This document shows, one piece after another, positions 1 through 8,299 of a stretch of DNA of 64,000 nt; the first letter of the stretch is position 1; each line of letters starts with the position of its first letter. The notes under the pieces were generated by a model that saw nothing but the letters and a program-made list of their open reading frames with translations, did no database searches and was not told the DNA's origin. The position numbers and the translations under genes were made by a program. The DNA is from Bradyrhizobium sp. BTAi1 (GTDB lineage: Bacteria > Pseudomonadota > Alphaproteobacteria > Rhizobiales > Xanthobacteraceae). Where the stretch lies: NCBI RefSeq assembly GCF_000015165.1, contig NC_009485.1:2148001-2212000 (forward strand), given 5' to 3'.

Positions 1-102
1 ACAGAAAGCGACGCTGCCGCGCTGCATTCACCAAGTTTCAACGCATCGCGACTGTAACAAGCGCTACACTACGCCACACCCACGATTGATCAGGCCAGGC
101 CC

Positions 103-1350
103 ATGCCGCTATCGCTGCCCAAGCAAAAGATCCGCGTTCTGCTCCTGGAGGGCGTGAACGACTCGGCCGTCCGCATGTTCGAGGCCAACGGCTACACCGA
201 GATCGAACGGCTGCCCAAGGCGCTCGGCTCGGCTGAACTGAAGCGCATGCTGTCCGGCGTGCATATGCTCGGCATTCGCTCGCGCACGCATCTGACCGAG
301 GACGTCCTGCAGGCCGCAGACCGGCTGATGGTGGTCGGCTGCTTCTCGGTCGGCACCAACCAGGTCGATCTCGACGCCGCCAAGCGGCTCGGCATTCCCG
401 TGTTCAACGCGCCGTACTCGAACACGCGCAGTGTCGCCGAATTGACCATTGCCGAAGTCGTGATGCTGATGCGGCGCATCTTCCCGCGCTCGGTGGCGGC
501 GCATGCCGGCGGCTGGGACAAGTCCGCCAATGGCAGCCGCGAGGTGCGCGGCAAGACGCTCGGCATCGTCGGCTACGGCAATATCGGCTCGCAGCTGTCG
601 AACCTGGCCGAAGCCATGGGCATGCGTGTGATCTTCTTCGATCTCACCGACAAGCTGCGCCATGGCAACACCGAGCCGGTCGAGAGCCTCGATGAGCTGC
701 TGGCGATGAGCGACGTCGTCTCGCTGCATGTGCCGGAGACGCCGGCAACCGCCAACATGATCGGCGAGCGCCAGATCCGGCACATGAAGGACGGCGCCTA
801 TCTGATCAACAATTCGCGCGGCACGGTCGTCGATATCGAGGCGCTGGCCAGCGCGCTACGCGACGGCAAGCTCGCTGGCGCGGCGGTCGACGTCTTCCCC
901 GTCGAGCCGGCCTCGAACGCTGATCCCTTTGTGTCTCCGCTGCAGGGCCTGCCGAACGTGATCCTGACCCCGCATGTCGGCGGCTCCACGGAGGAGGCGC
1001 AGGACCGGATCGGTGGCGAGGTCGCGCGCAAGCTGATCGACTATTCCGACGTCGGCTCGACCTTCGGCGCGGTCAACTTTCCGCAGGTGCAGTTGCCGGC
1101 GCGTCCGACCGGCACGCGCTTCATCCACGTCCACCGCAACGTCCCGGGTGTGCTGCGCCAGGTCAACGAGGCGGTCTCGCGGCACAACATCAACATCCTC
1201 GCGCAATATCTGCAGACCGATCCCGAGGTCGGCTATGTCGTGCTCGAAACCGACGTGGTGGGCGGCGAGGGCGAGGAGCTGCTGTCGGAGCTGCGCGCTG
1301 TGGAGGGCACGATCCGCGTCCGCGTGCTGTACGATCACGATCGGCCGTGA
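103..1350 (+). CDS. serA: D-3-phosphoglycerate dehydrogenase
   Basis: Catalyses the first step of serine synthesis, NAD-dependent oxidation of 3-phosphoglycerate, in the cytosol. The 415 aa length fits the E. coli SerA type (about 410 aa). An N-terminal 2-hydroxyacid dehydrogenase domain is followed by the Rossmann motif GIVGYGNIG at about residues 154-162. The active-site histidine lies in the stretch LTPHVGGSTEEAQ near residue 296. A C-terminal ACT domain begins at about residue 340 (HVHRNVPGVL), the usual serine feedback site. It stands alone: the next gene starts 21 bp downstream but belongs to molybdenum biology. The first 102 bases hold no clear promoter. Confidence 0.95.
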   Translation: MPLSLPKQKIRVLLLEGVNDSAVRMFEANGYTEIERLPKALGSAELKRMLSGVHMLGIRSRTHLTEDVLQAADRLMVVGCFSVGTNQVDLDAAKRLGIPVFNAPYSNTRSVAELTIAEVVMLMRRIFPRSVAAHAGGWDKSANGSREVRGKTLGIVGYGNIGSQLSNLAEAMGMRVIFFDLTDKLRHGNTEPVESLDELLAMSDVVSLHVPETPATANMIGERQIRHMKDGAYLINNSRGTVVDIEALASALRDGKLAGAAVDVFPVEPASNADPFVSPLQGLPNVILTPHVGGSTEEAQDRIGGEVARKLIDYSDVGSTFGAVNFPQVQLPARPTGTRFIHVHRNVPGVLRQVNEAVSRHNINILAQYLQTDPEVGYVVLETDVVGGEGEELLSELRAVEGTIRVRVLYDHDRP

Positions 1351-1371
1351 CGTGATGGAGGCGCTTGCGCG

Positions 1372-1851
1372 ATGACTGCCGAGGCTCCCTCGTCTCCAGC
1401 CTCCGCCGTGGTGCTCAGCACCACGGTGCCTGCGCGGGTGCTGCGGCACGATCCGCAATATGGCATGTCGACGCTGTTTTTCGCCGATGGCGAGCTGCGG
1501 GTGCCGATGGTCGATGCCGCGATCGATGCCGGCGTCTCCGTGACCATCGAGGCGCGTGACGTGTCGATCGCATTGTCGCGGCCGATGGACGTGTCGATCA
1601 CCAATCGGCTGCCGGGCCGCATCGAGGCGATCCTGCCGCTGGATCCGCCCTATGTGCGCGTCACATTCGATCTCGGCGCGACGAAGCTGCACGCCTTGGT
1701 GACGCTCGAATCGGTCGAGCGGCTGGCGCTGGAGCCGGATCTGTCGGCCTGGGCGATGATCAAGAGCGTCGCGATCGGACCCGGCGCGGTTCGGCCTTCG
1801 GAGCTGCCTCGGCCGCGCCGCTGGCCCGCTTCTGATAATGAGGGTCCGTAG
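1372..1851 (+). CDS. Free-standing molybdate-binding TOBE (Mop) protein
   Basis: A 159 aa protein that looks like the accessory C-terminal part of ModC without any ATPase domain. Residues of about 15-60 (ending EARDVSIALSRP) match the first half of the ModC TOBE region. Residues of about 65-135 (from SITNRLPGRIEAI to AWAMIKSVAI) match the second half and resemble the end of the real ModC in this window ([11 protein letters not shown]). It probably binds molybdate as a store or a sensor. A Shine-Dalgarno-like ATGGAGG lies upstream. Its 3' end overlaps the convergent ModE-type gene by 92 bp. It could be a relic of a duplicated modC, but the frame is intact. Confidence 0.75.
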   Translation: MTAEAPSSPASAVVLSTTVPARVLRHDPQYGMSTLFFADGELRVPMVDAAIDAGVSVTIEARDVSIALSRPMDVSITNRLPGRIEAILPLDPPYVRVTFDLGATKLHALVTLESVERLALEPDLSAWAMIKSVAIGPGAVRPSELPRPRRWPASDNEGP

Positions 1852-2182
1852 CCTTCTGTAGCTCGCCCAGCGCCGCGGCCGTGGCCGTGCGCGTGCGCCG
1901 CTCCATCGAGCGATACAGCGCGATCAGACGCTCGCCGAACAGTGTGATCTCGGCGCCGCCGCCGCGGCGGCCGGGATGGGTCTCGAAAACCGGCGTCTCG
2001 AAGGTGCGGTTGAGCGCATCGACCATCAGCCAGCACTTGCGATACGAGATGCCGCTGGCCCGCGCCGCACCGAGAATCGAGCGCTCCTTGCGGATGAATT
2101 CGATCAGCTGCAGATCCTCGGAGGCGAGGCTGCCGCCATTGCCGAAGGTGATGGTCAATGCGATCTGAGCTTCGCGCTTCAT
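1760..2182 (-). CDS. ModE-type winged-helix regulator lacking TOBE domains
   Basis: A 140 aa protein that matches only the N-terminal DNA-binding domain of ModE. The helix-turn-helix lies at about residues 34-60 (LGAARASGISYRKCWLMVDA), followed by the wing region GGGAEITLFGERLIALY. After about residue 110 it is a basic tail rich in A, R and E. Full ModE proteins are about 260 aa and carry two molybdate-binding domains, which are absent here. It is the last gene of a three-gene minus-strand operon, and its ATG overlaps the preceding stop by 4 bp. Three ModE-like palindromes nearby are its likely targets. How it senses molybdate is unknown. Confidence 0.85.
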   Translation of the reverse strand: MKREAQIALTITFGNGGSLASEDLQLIEFIRKERSILGAARASGISYRKCWLMVDALNRTFETPVFETHPGRRGGGAEITLFGERLIALYRSMERRTRTATAAALGELQKATDPHYQKRASGAAEAAPKAEPRRVRSRRS

Positions 2183-2784
2183 CCCAATCCGATCCGCTCG
2201 CGTGGCGAGCCGATCATGTCACGCGCGCTCCGCGCTGTCACCATGCGGCCGGACCACGCCTCGATCCATCCTGGCCCGCGCGCGATCTCGGCCGGAACGC
2301 ATGCGGCGAAGGGGCCGGCGAAATTGCTCCATGCCACCATCATCGCCGGCGACACCGCGGTGATGATCGGAAGCCCGGCGGCGATGGCCGAGCCGAAGGC
2401 GTCGGCGAGGCCGCCGCCGGCGGCTTCCTGCTTGCCGAACTTGCTGAGGATCACGACATCGGTGCCCCGCGCGATCGACTGCTGCACGGCGGCGCAGGCG
2501 AGCACCAATCCTTCGGGATCGAGATTGCAGGCCTGCGACCCCGGACCGAGATCCTGCGAGATCGAGAACAGGCGTTCGTCATCGAGATTGCGCAGCACCA
2601 TGGCTTTGCAGGGCTTGGCCTTGTCCGCACTGCTCTCGATCACGCCGGAGACGCGCAAACCCGCGTCCGCAAGGCGCAACGCGAACTCACCCAGCAGCTC
2701 CTGGATCACGGCGGATGCGGCGCCCTGCAATGCCACGATCTGACACGTCCCGGCTTCTGCGACATCCATGGCAGTCCTCTTCAC
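2179..2784 (-). CDS. DUF2478 family protein
   Basis: A 201 aa protein of the DUF2478 family, which has no proven function but commonly sits in molybdenum operons. The N-terminal part (CQIVALQGAASAVIQELLGE) resembles the start of P-loop-like NTPases without a canonical Walker A. It is the middle gene of the operon: a GTG at 2784 gives a 4 bp overlap with the upstream stop, while an ATG at 2769 is an alternative start. It probably serves molybdate or molybdenum-cofactor homeostasis, an inference from its neighbours only. Confidence 0.75.
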   Translation of the reverse strand: MKRTAMDVAEAGTCQIVALQGAASAVIQELLGEFALRLADAGLRVSGVIESSADKAKPCKAMVLRNLDDERLFSISQDLGPGSQACNLDPEGLVLACAAVQQSIARGTDVVILSKFGKQEAAGGGLADAFGSAIAAGLPIITAVSPAMMVAWSNFAGPFAACVPAEIARGPGWIEAWSGRMVTARSARDMIGSPRERIGLG

Positions 2785-3644
2785 ACGATGGCGGAGACGC
2801 GGCCCGCCTTCCGACCGGTTTGCATGACCTGGTGAACGGCCGACACGACGCTCGCGGCGATCGCCTGGCCGCGCTCGTCCATGCCGGTCCAGGCGGCGTG
2901 ACGGCCGCGCGGATCGATCTCGAGCAGCTTGACGTTGGCCGGCACACGCACGCCGTCACGCGCGATGCCGCGCAGCGCGCCGTCGAGCGGCGCGAGCACC
3001 GGCGCGCCGCCGAGCGAGCCGAGCTGCAGCCCCTTGTAGACGCGGGTGCCAATGTCGAGCGGCGTGTGCCAGACCGCCTCCTGGTCCGAATAGACGAAGC
3101 GCTCGCTCCCGGCGCCGCCGAGATCGCGCGCCTTGCCGTCGGCGTTGCGTGTGGTGCCCTGCGCGACGATCGCCCCGGTCTCGCACGGATGCGTCTCGAT
3201 CGCGACGTCGCAATTGTGCCCGACAGCAAAGCGCGGGCCGATGCCGACGGCGATGCCGGCGACGCCGCGCAGATCCGGCGTGACCAAATGCTTCTGCATG
3301 CGCGCGTCGACGATGACGGCTGGATAGCGGAAGGCGATGATGTCGGTGAGATGCATCGCGGTCACGGCGACCTGGCTGGGCGCGCGGTGAATCCGCACGA
3401 CGTCTGCGATGCTTTCGGCGCGGCAACCGATCACGCCGCCGACGTCGCGCGCTTCGCCGAACAGCACGTCGTGGAAGGCCATGCCGCGTCGGATCACCGG
3501 CGGAAACGCGTCGTGGCAGAGCACGACCGCAAAGCGGGCCTGGTTCAGCCTTGCCGCGACGGCGGAGGCGATCTCGTTGGTGCCCAGCAGCAGCGCGAGC
3601 GGCTCGGGCGCGTTCGGATGCCAGGTGACGGCGGCGGCTTTCAT
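2781..3644 (-). CDS. YqeB/EF2563-type molybdenum hydroxylase maturation protein
   Basis: A 287 aa protein resembling the YqeB family described as accessory proteins of selenium-dependent molybdenum hydroxylases. It has an N-terminal nucleotide-binding-like stretch (LALLLGTNEIASAVAARL), the family block PPVIRRGMAFHDVLFG, and GIGPRFAVGHNCDVAIET in the middle. The start MKAAAVTWHPN at 3644 is preferred because the upstream in-frame extension is not family-like and runs towards the operator. First gene of the operon with the DUF2478 and ModE-type genes. No selenium gene or hydroxylase lies in this window, so its client enzyme is elsewhere or the role has drifted. Confidence 0.7.
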   Translation of the reverse strand: MKAAAVTWHPNAPEPLALLLGTNEIASAVAARLNQARFAVVLCHDAFPPVIRRGMAFHDVLFGEARDVGGVIGCRAESIADVVRIHRAPSQVAVTAMHLTDIIAFRYPAVIVDARMQKHLVTPDLRGVAGIAVGIGPRFAVGHNCDVAIETHPCETGAIVAQGTTRNADGKARDLGGAGSERFVYSDQEAVWHTPLDIGTRVYKGLQLGSLGGAPVLAPLDGALRGIARDGVRVPANVKLLEIDPRGRHAAWTGMDERGQAIAASVVSAVHQVMQTGRKAGRVSAIV

Positions 3645-3756
3645 GCTGATGACCTCATGTTGCAAGGCCGAACTAGCAAGCCCCGGGCCATTCGGCCGAT
3701 CGTCGGTCAACTCCCTGATGACGTTGATGAAACGTAAGATGTTCGGCGTTGGTATG

Positions 3757-3814
3757 ATCCGAAGCTATATTGTCAATGATATAACATCGGATGCTATATT
3801 GTCGTTTATACAAC
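3757..3814. promoter_or_regulatory. Pair of ModE-like operators
   Basis: Two tandem inverted repeats with the layout 8-N6-8. Site 1 has half-sites GCTATATT (3764-3771) and GATATAAC (3778-3785), flanked by ATCCGA (3757-3762) and its complement TCGGAT (3787-3792). Site 2 has GCTATATT (3793-3800) and TATACAAC (3807-3814). Centres are 29 bp apart. They resemble the known ModE box (CGCTATATA-N6/7-TATATAACG). They lie about 110-170 bp upstream of the YqeB-like gene and just after modC, so they should control the ModE-containing operon. Confidence 0.75.
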
Positions 3815-3847
3815 ATTGCAGGCGATGGATCGCGACGGACGGCTGGC

Positions 3848-4945
3848 TCAGGCGGCCGGATCTTCGCGGCGGACCAGGGCGACGCCCTTGACCTGGGCGT
3901 AGACGGCAAGCCCCGTTTGCAGGCCGAGCTCGTGCCACGAACGCTGGGTGACGCGCGAGAGCAGCCGCGCCCCCTCGCCATCGTCGCCGAGCCCAAGCAG
4001 CGCGGTGACGCGATGATCCGCCTGACTGCGGATCTCCAGAATCCTCGCCCGAAGTACATTGACGATGGTGCTGCGGCTCGGGGCTTCCAGCGCCAGGCTG
4101 ACGTCGTCGGCCAGCACGCGCAGCCGGCGGCGCGTGCCCGGCGGCAGTGGCTCGGCCGGCAACAGGAATTGGCCGCCGGGCACGACGAGGGTCGCCATTC
4201 CGTCGGCGGCGTCCTGGCCCACGACCTCTGCATCGAAACTCACGGCCGCATCGCGCGATAGCGCGAGCGGCAGCGACAGATCGGCCTGGAGCTTGGACAG
4301 CGGCCCGGAGGCGAGGACAGCGCCGCTCCGCATCAGCACCAGCTGATCGGCGAGCCGCTCGACCTCGGCGATATCGTGGCTGATATAGAGGATCGGCAGG
4401 TCGAGCGCGGCATGCAGCCGCTCCAGATAAGGCAGGATCTCGTCCTTGGTCATCTGGTCGAGCGCCGACAGCGGCTCGTCCATCAGCAGCAGCTTGGGCT
4501 GGCTGAGCAACGCGCGGCCGATCGCGACGCGCTGGCGCTCGCCGCCGGACAGATGCCTCGGCGAGCGCTCCAGCAGCTTGGCGATGCCGAGCAGCGATAC
4601 GACCTCGTCGAAGCCGATCGTAGCGGCGCCAGTCGTGGCGGGATGGCCGTACATCAGGTTGCGGCGGACCGAGAGATGCGGGAACAGATTGGCTTCCTGG
4701 AACACATAGCCGATCGGGCGCTGGTACACGGGACGGAACGTCTTCTCGTCCTGCCAGACGTCGCCGGCCACCGAGCAGAGTCCGTCAGCGAGCCGGTTGA
4801 GCCCGGCAATGCAGCGCATCACCGCGGTCTTGCCGCAGCCGGAGGGACCGAAGATCGCGGTCACGCCGCGGGCTGGCACCTCGAACCGCGCGTTCAGCTC
4901 GAAGTGCCCGAGCGTGCCGCGGAAATCGACCTTGACCGTGCTCAT
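3848..4945 (-). CDS. modC: Molybdate ABC transporter ATP-binding protein
   Basis: Powers molybdate import from the cytosolic side of the membrane with ModB. 365 aa, the usual ModC length. The ABC domain has Walker A GPSGCGKT, signature [16 protein letters not shown] and Walker [13 protein letters not shown]. The C-terminal TOBE domain (about residues 290-360) ends [11 protein letters not shown] and binds molybdate. The start [10 protein letters not shown] overlaps the modB stop by 4 bp (ATGA), so the two are translationally coupled. A long in-frame extension upstream of this ATG lies inside modB and is not coding. Confidence 0.95.
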   Translation of the reverse strand: MSTVKVDFRGTLGHFELNARFEVPARGVTAIFGPSGCGKTAVMRCIAGLNRLADGLCSVAGDVWQDEKTFRPVYQRPIGYVFQEANLFPHLSVRRNLMYGHPATTGAATIGFDEVVSLLGIAKLLERSPRHLSGGERQRVAIGRALLSQPKLLLMDEPLSALDQMTKDEILPYLERLHAALDLPILYISHDIAEVERLADQLVLMRSGAVLASGPLSKLQADLSLPLALSRDAAVSFDAEVVGQDAADGMATLVVPGGQFLLPAEPLPPGTRRRLRVLADDVSLALEAPSRSTIVNVLRARILEIRSQADHRVTALLGLGDDGEGARLLSRVTQRSWHELGLQTGLAVYAQVKGVALVRREDPAA

Positions 4946-5631
4946 GACGCGCTTTTCGTCATCTTCTTCTCGATCAGCATCATCGTCAGGATGACGCAGA
5001 ACGAGAACACGACCATGCCCAGCGCGAGCACCGAGGCTTCGGCCCATTGCGACGTCTCGACATAGTCGTAGATCGCGACCGACAGCACCTTGGTCTTGCC
5101 GGGGATATTGCCGCCGATCATCAGCACGACGCCGAACTCGCCGACCGTGTGCGCAAAACCGAGGATCGCGCCGGTGAGGAAACCGGGGCTCGCCAGCGGC
5201 ACGGCGATGGTCCAGAACGCCCGCCAAGGCGAGGCGCGCAATGTCGCCGCAGCCTCCATCGGCCTGTCACCCATCGCCTCAAACGCGTTGCGGATCGGCT
5301 GCACCACAAAGGGCATCGAGAACAACACCGAGCCGATGACGAGGCCCGGAAAGGTGAAGGCCAGGGTGCGTGCGCCCCACAACGAGGCCAGCGCGCCGCC
5401 CGGACCACTCGGCCCCAGCGCCACCAGCAGGTAGAAGCCGAGAACGGTGGGAGGAAGCACCAGCGGAATGGCCACAAGCGCCGCGACAGCCTCCTTCCAC
5501 CACGCCGGGGACCGTGCCAGCCACCACGCGATCGGCGTCCCCACCACCATCAGGATGACGGTCGTGAGGGCGGCGAGCTCGAGAGTCAGCCGGACCGGTT
5601 GCCAGATGTCGGCCGAAACGTGGAGGTTCAT
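4942..5631 (-). CDS. modB: Molybdate ABC transporter permease
   Basis: Inner-membrane channel of the molybdate importer. 229 aa with about five to six hydrophobic segments and the EAA loop ([22 protein letters not shown], about residues 125-146) that docks ModC. Length and order fit the ModB family. It lies 26 bp downstream of modA and overlaps modC by 4 bp. Confidence 0.95.
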   Translation of the reverse strand: MNLHVSADIWQPVRLTLELAALTTVILMVVGTPIAWWLARSPAWWKEAVAALVAIPLVLPPTVLGFYLLVALGPSGPGGALASLWGARTLAFTFPGLVIGSVLFSMPFVVQPIRNAFEAMGDRPMEAAATLRASPWRAFWTIAVPLASPGFLTGAILGFAHTVGEFGVVLMIGGNIPGKTKVLSVAIYDYVETSQWAEASVLALGMVVFSFCVILTMMLIEKKMTKSAS

Positions 5632-5657
5632 CCTTCAAGCATCATCGATGCGCGGGT

Positions 5658-6425
5658 TCAGGTGCCGGACTTCGGATCCAGAGCATAGCCGAACTTCTCG
5701 ATGACAGCACGGGCTTCCGGAGTCTTGAGGAATGCCAGGAAGGCTGTCGCCGCCTCATTGCCGGCGGAGGCCTTGAGGAGCACGGCGTCCTGGCGGATCT
5801 CGGTGTAGAGGTTCTGCGGCACCAGCCAGCGCGACCCGCCGGCATTCGGCATCAATTGCGAGAGCGCCACGAAACCGAGTTCGGCATTGCCGGTATCGAC
5901 GAACTGGAACGCCTGCGAGATCGTGTTGCCCTGCACGATCTTCGGTTGGATCGTGTCATAGAGGTTGAGCGCCTTCAATGTCTCGACGGCTGCGGCCCCG
6001 TAGGGCGCGGCCGTCGGATTGGCGATCGACAGCTTGTTGAACGCGTTCGCCTTCAGGGTCTCCTCGCCCTTCACCGTGGCCGGGTCCTTGCTCCACAGCA
6101 CGAGCTTGCCGATGGCATAGGTAAAGCGGCTTTCGGCGACGCCGAGGCCCTCGGACACCAGCTTCTTCGGTCGCTCGTCGTCGGCGGAGAGCAGGATCGC
6201 GAACGGCGCGTTCTCCTTGATCTGGGTGTAGAACTGCCCGGACGCCCCGAAGCTCAGCACGATGTCATGTCCCGTCTTGGCCTTGAACAGGCCTGCGATC
6301 TCCTTGGCCGGCTCGGTGAAGTTGGCGGCGACCGCGACATTGGCGCTGCCCGCGAAGGCGCTGGCGCCCGTCAGCAGAGCAATGGCCGCGCCGAGGGCGG
6401 CGGTGGCGAAACGCATCGATCTCAT
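5658..6425 (-). CDS. modA: Periplasmic molybdate-binding protein
   Basis: Captures molybdate in the periplasm for ModBC. The 255 aa product begins with a signal peptide (MRSMRFATAALGAAIALL, cleavage near AFA-GSANV), followed by the ModA core VAVAANFTEPAKEIAGLF and SFGASGQFYTQI, which carries oxyanion-binding serines. The ATG at 6425 is chosen because AAGGA lies 8 nt upstream on the minus strand; an ATG at 6431 is also possible. First gene of modABC. A ModE-like palindrome about 90-110 bp upstream suggests repression when molybdate is plentiful. Confidence 0.93.
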   Translation of the reverse strand: MRSMRFATAALGAAIALLTGASAFAGSANVAVAANFTEPAKEIAGLFKAKTGHDIVLSFGASGQFYTQIKENAPFAILLSADDERPKKLVSEGLGVAESRFTYAIGKLVLWSKDPATVKGEETLKANAFNKLSIANPTAAPYGAAAVETLKALNLYDTIQPKIVQGNTISQAFQFVDTGNAELGFVALSQLMPNAGGSRWLVPQNLYTEIRQDAVLLKASAGNEAATAFLAFLKTPEARAVIEKFGYALDPKSGT

Positions 6426-6514
6426 CAACATTGTCCTTGTTTTATCCACCAACACGGGCTCATTGCGGTGAACTGCAAGTCCCATTCCGTCACATCGGCC
6501 GGAACCGATGCCGT

Positions 6515-6536
6515 GCTATATCCATTCGTATATATC
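6515..6536. promoter_or_regulatory. ModE-like operator upstream of modA
   Basis: Half-sites GCTATATC (6515-6522) and TATATATC (6529-6536) are separated by 6 bp, the same 8-6-8 layout as the pair at 3757-3814. The site lies about 90-110 bp upstream of the modA start on the minus strand. The similarity to the known ModE box and to the two sites of the neighbouring operon supports a shared regulator. Confidence 0.65.
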
Positions 6537-6644
6537 AGAATAGACAGCTCGGCCGGTTCCCGTCAACACGAGGGCTGCGTCGGCCAACGCGATGGTAGTT
6601 AGTGTTCGACTTTCGACAATCGATGCGGCGCCGTGTCGCAAACA

Positions 6645-6678
6645 CAACGGCCCGAGGATCGCGATCCCCGGGCCGTTG
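6645..6678 (-). terminator. Strong hairpin after the amidase gene
   Basis: CAACGGCCCG (6645-6654) pairs with CGGGCCGTTG (6669-6678), and the intervening GGATCGCGATCC is itself a perfect palindrome, giving an almost continuous stem. It lies 25 bp beyond the amidase stop on the minus strand. The following minus-strand bases (TGTTTGCG) are only weakly T-rich, so termination is probable but not textbook. Confidence 0.55.
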
Positions 6679-6704
6679 CAGGATCTTCGGGCCGTTGCAG
6701 GATC
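6669..6704. repeat. 17-bp direct repeat, second copy reaching the amidase stop codon
   Basis: CGGGCCGTTGCAGGATC occurs at 6669-6685 and again at 6688-6704. The first copy is one arm of the terminator-like hairpin. The second could form the same stem with 6645-6654 as an alternative. It probably arose by local duplication. Confidence 0.8.
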
Positions 6705-8277
6705 AGGACATCCGGTCCCAGAGCTGCCGCACCAGCATGCCCGCGCGCTTCTCGATCGCGGCTGCGGCATCGAGCGCGAGATCCTCGCGATAGCGGCCTG
6801 CGATCAGCTGGACGCCGATCGGCTGGTTATGATGAACCGTGACCGGCACCACCGCGCCGGGCAGGCCGAGCACGTTGATGGCCGAGATGAAGCGGATCTC
6901 GTTGAAGAAGATCTCGCGAACGCGCTCCGCACTCACGGTGTCGTCGCGCGGACCCGGCGTCGGCTTGACCGTCGTCGGCGCCAGCACGACGGGGTAGTCC
7001 TCGAAGAACAGCTGCCAGGCGCGAATATGCGTCGACCGCTGCGCCGTCGCATTCATCCAGCCGGCGAGATCGAGCATCTCGGCCTTGGCGCGCATGCCGC
7101 CCCAAGCCTTGTGGAAGTCCTCGGAGGTGACGGCCAGCATCTTGGCCTCCTGCATCACCACCACCTCGTTGGTGATGATGTCGCACCAGGTCTGCCAGAC
7201 GCCGGAGATGTCGGGAACCTCGACCTCGCTGACCCGGTAGCCCGAGCGCTCCAGATGATCCGCGGCCTGCCGAAGCGCGGCCTCGACCGCAGGATCGACC
7301 TCCATGTCATCGGGGATCTTGGCGAGCGCGACCTTGATCGGGCGCTTCGGCTTGTCGCCCTCGAGCGGCGCCGGCACCCACCAGGGGTCGCGTGGATCTC
7401 GCCGGCTCATGACCTCGAGGGCCAGCCTCACGTCGGCGACGCTGCGCGCCAGCGGGCCCTGCGACGACATCAGATGCGCCAGCAGCGGCCGCTCGGCCGC
7501 GGCGCTTTCATTGTAGGCGGGGATGCGGCCCTGCGTCGGCTTGATCGTCACGACGCCGTTGCAATGCGCCGGCCAGCGCAACGAGCCGCCGATGTCGTTG
7601 CCATGGGCAATGGTGCCGATGCCGGCCGCGACCGCCGCGCCGGCGCCGCCGGACGACCCGCCGCAGGTGATCTCCGCATCCCACGGGTTCAAGGTCAGTC
7701 CATGCAGCGGGTTGTCGGTGAAGCCGCGGAACGAGAATTCCGGCGTGTTGGTCAGGCCGAGCACGATCGCGCCGGCATTCTTGAGGTTGCGCACCACGGG
7801 CGCGTCGGAGGGCGCAATGATGCCCATCTGGGCCGGAACACCGTTGGGATTCGGCCGTCCCTGATAGTCGACGTTCTCCTTGATGGTGACGGGCACGCCA
7901 TGCAGAAGGCCGGTCTTGTTGCGTGACTTGTCGGCCGCACGCGCGGCCTTCAGGGCGTCCTCGGAGAGATCGACGACGACGGCATTGAGCTTCGGATTGA
8001 CCTCCGCCATGCGCGCGATATGCGCCTCGGTCACCTCGACGGAAGAGACCGCGCCGGAGCGGATCGCAGCCGCGGTGTCGACCGCCGACCATTGCCAGAC
8101 CGGTCCCTTCGGCAGGCGCGGCTTTGCCGCAGCCGCCTTCGCCGACAATGCGGGGTGCGGCTTGGCCTTGGGCGCCGGCTTCTTCACCGCGGCGCTCGCG
8201 GCCGCGCGCTTCGGCGCCGGCTTCGCCGTCTTTGCCGCCTTCTTCACTTTTGCCGGCTTCTTCGCTGTCTTTGCCAT
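6703..8277 (-). CDS. Amidase signature family protein with a basic N-terminal tail
   Basis: A 524 aa amidase of the AS family, which hydrolyses carboxamides with a Ser-Ser-Lys triad. The first K of the triad is in VPVTIKENVDYQG, the glycine-serine block is CGGSSGGAGAAVAAG and the nucleophile region is GNDIGGSLRWPAHCNGV. The substrate cannot be told. Unusually, the first 58 or so residues are a low-complexity tail of K, A and P (AKKPAKVKKAAKTAKPAP) resembling histone H1-like proteins. The fold starts at about residue 60. It follows the M20 hydrolase gene by 22 bp and is probably cotranscribed with it. Confidence 0.9.
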   Translation of the reverse strand: MAKTAKKPAKVKKAAKTAKPAPKRAAASAAVKKPAPKAKPHPALSAKAAAAKPRLPKGPVWQWSAVDTAAAIRSGAVSSVEVTEAHIARMAEVNPKLNAVVVDLSEDALKAARAADKSRNKTGLLHGVPVTIKENVDYQGRPNPNGVPAQMGIIAPSDAPVVRNLKNAGAIVLGLTNTPEFSFRGFTDNPLHGLTLNPWDAEITCGGSSGGAGAAVAAGIGTIAHGNDIGGSLRWPAHCNGVVTIKPTQGRIPAYNESAAAERPLLAHLMSSQGPLARSVADVRLALEVMSRRDPRDPWWVPAPLEGDKPKRPIKVALAKIPDDMEVDPAVEAALRQAADHLERSGYRVSEVEVPDISGVWQTWCDIITNEVVVMQEAKMLAVTSEDFHKAWGGMRAKAEMLDLAGWMNATAQRSTHIRAWQLFFEDYPVVLAPTTVKPTPGPRDDTVSAERVREIFFNEIRFISAINVLGLPGAVVPVTVHHNQPIGVQLIAGRYREDLALDAAAAIEKRAGMLVRQLWDRMS

Positions 8278-8299
8278 TGTCGTCCCCCCAGTGATTGTC

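Noticed and set aside
86..99. TTGATCAGG upstream of serA resembling half an FNR box
   Set aside because: The second half-site (ATCAA at N4 spacing) is missing, and serA is a housekeeping gene.
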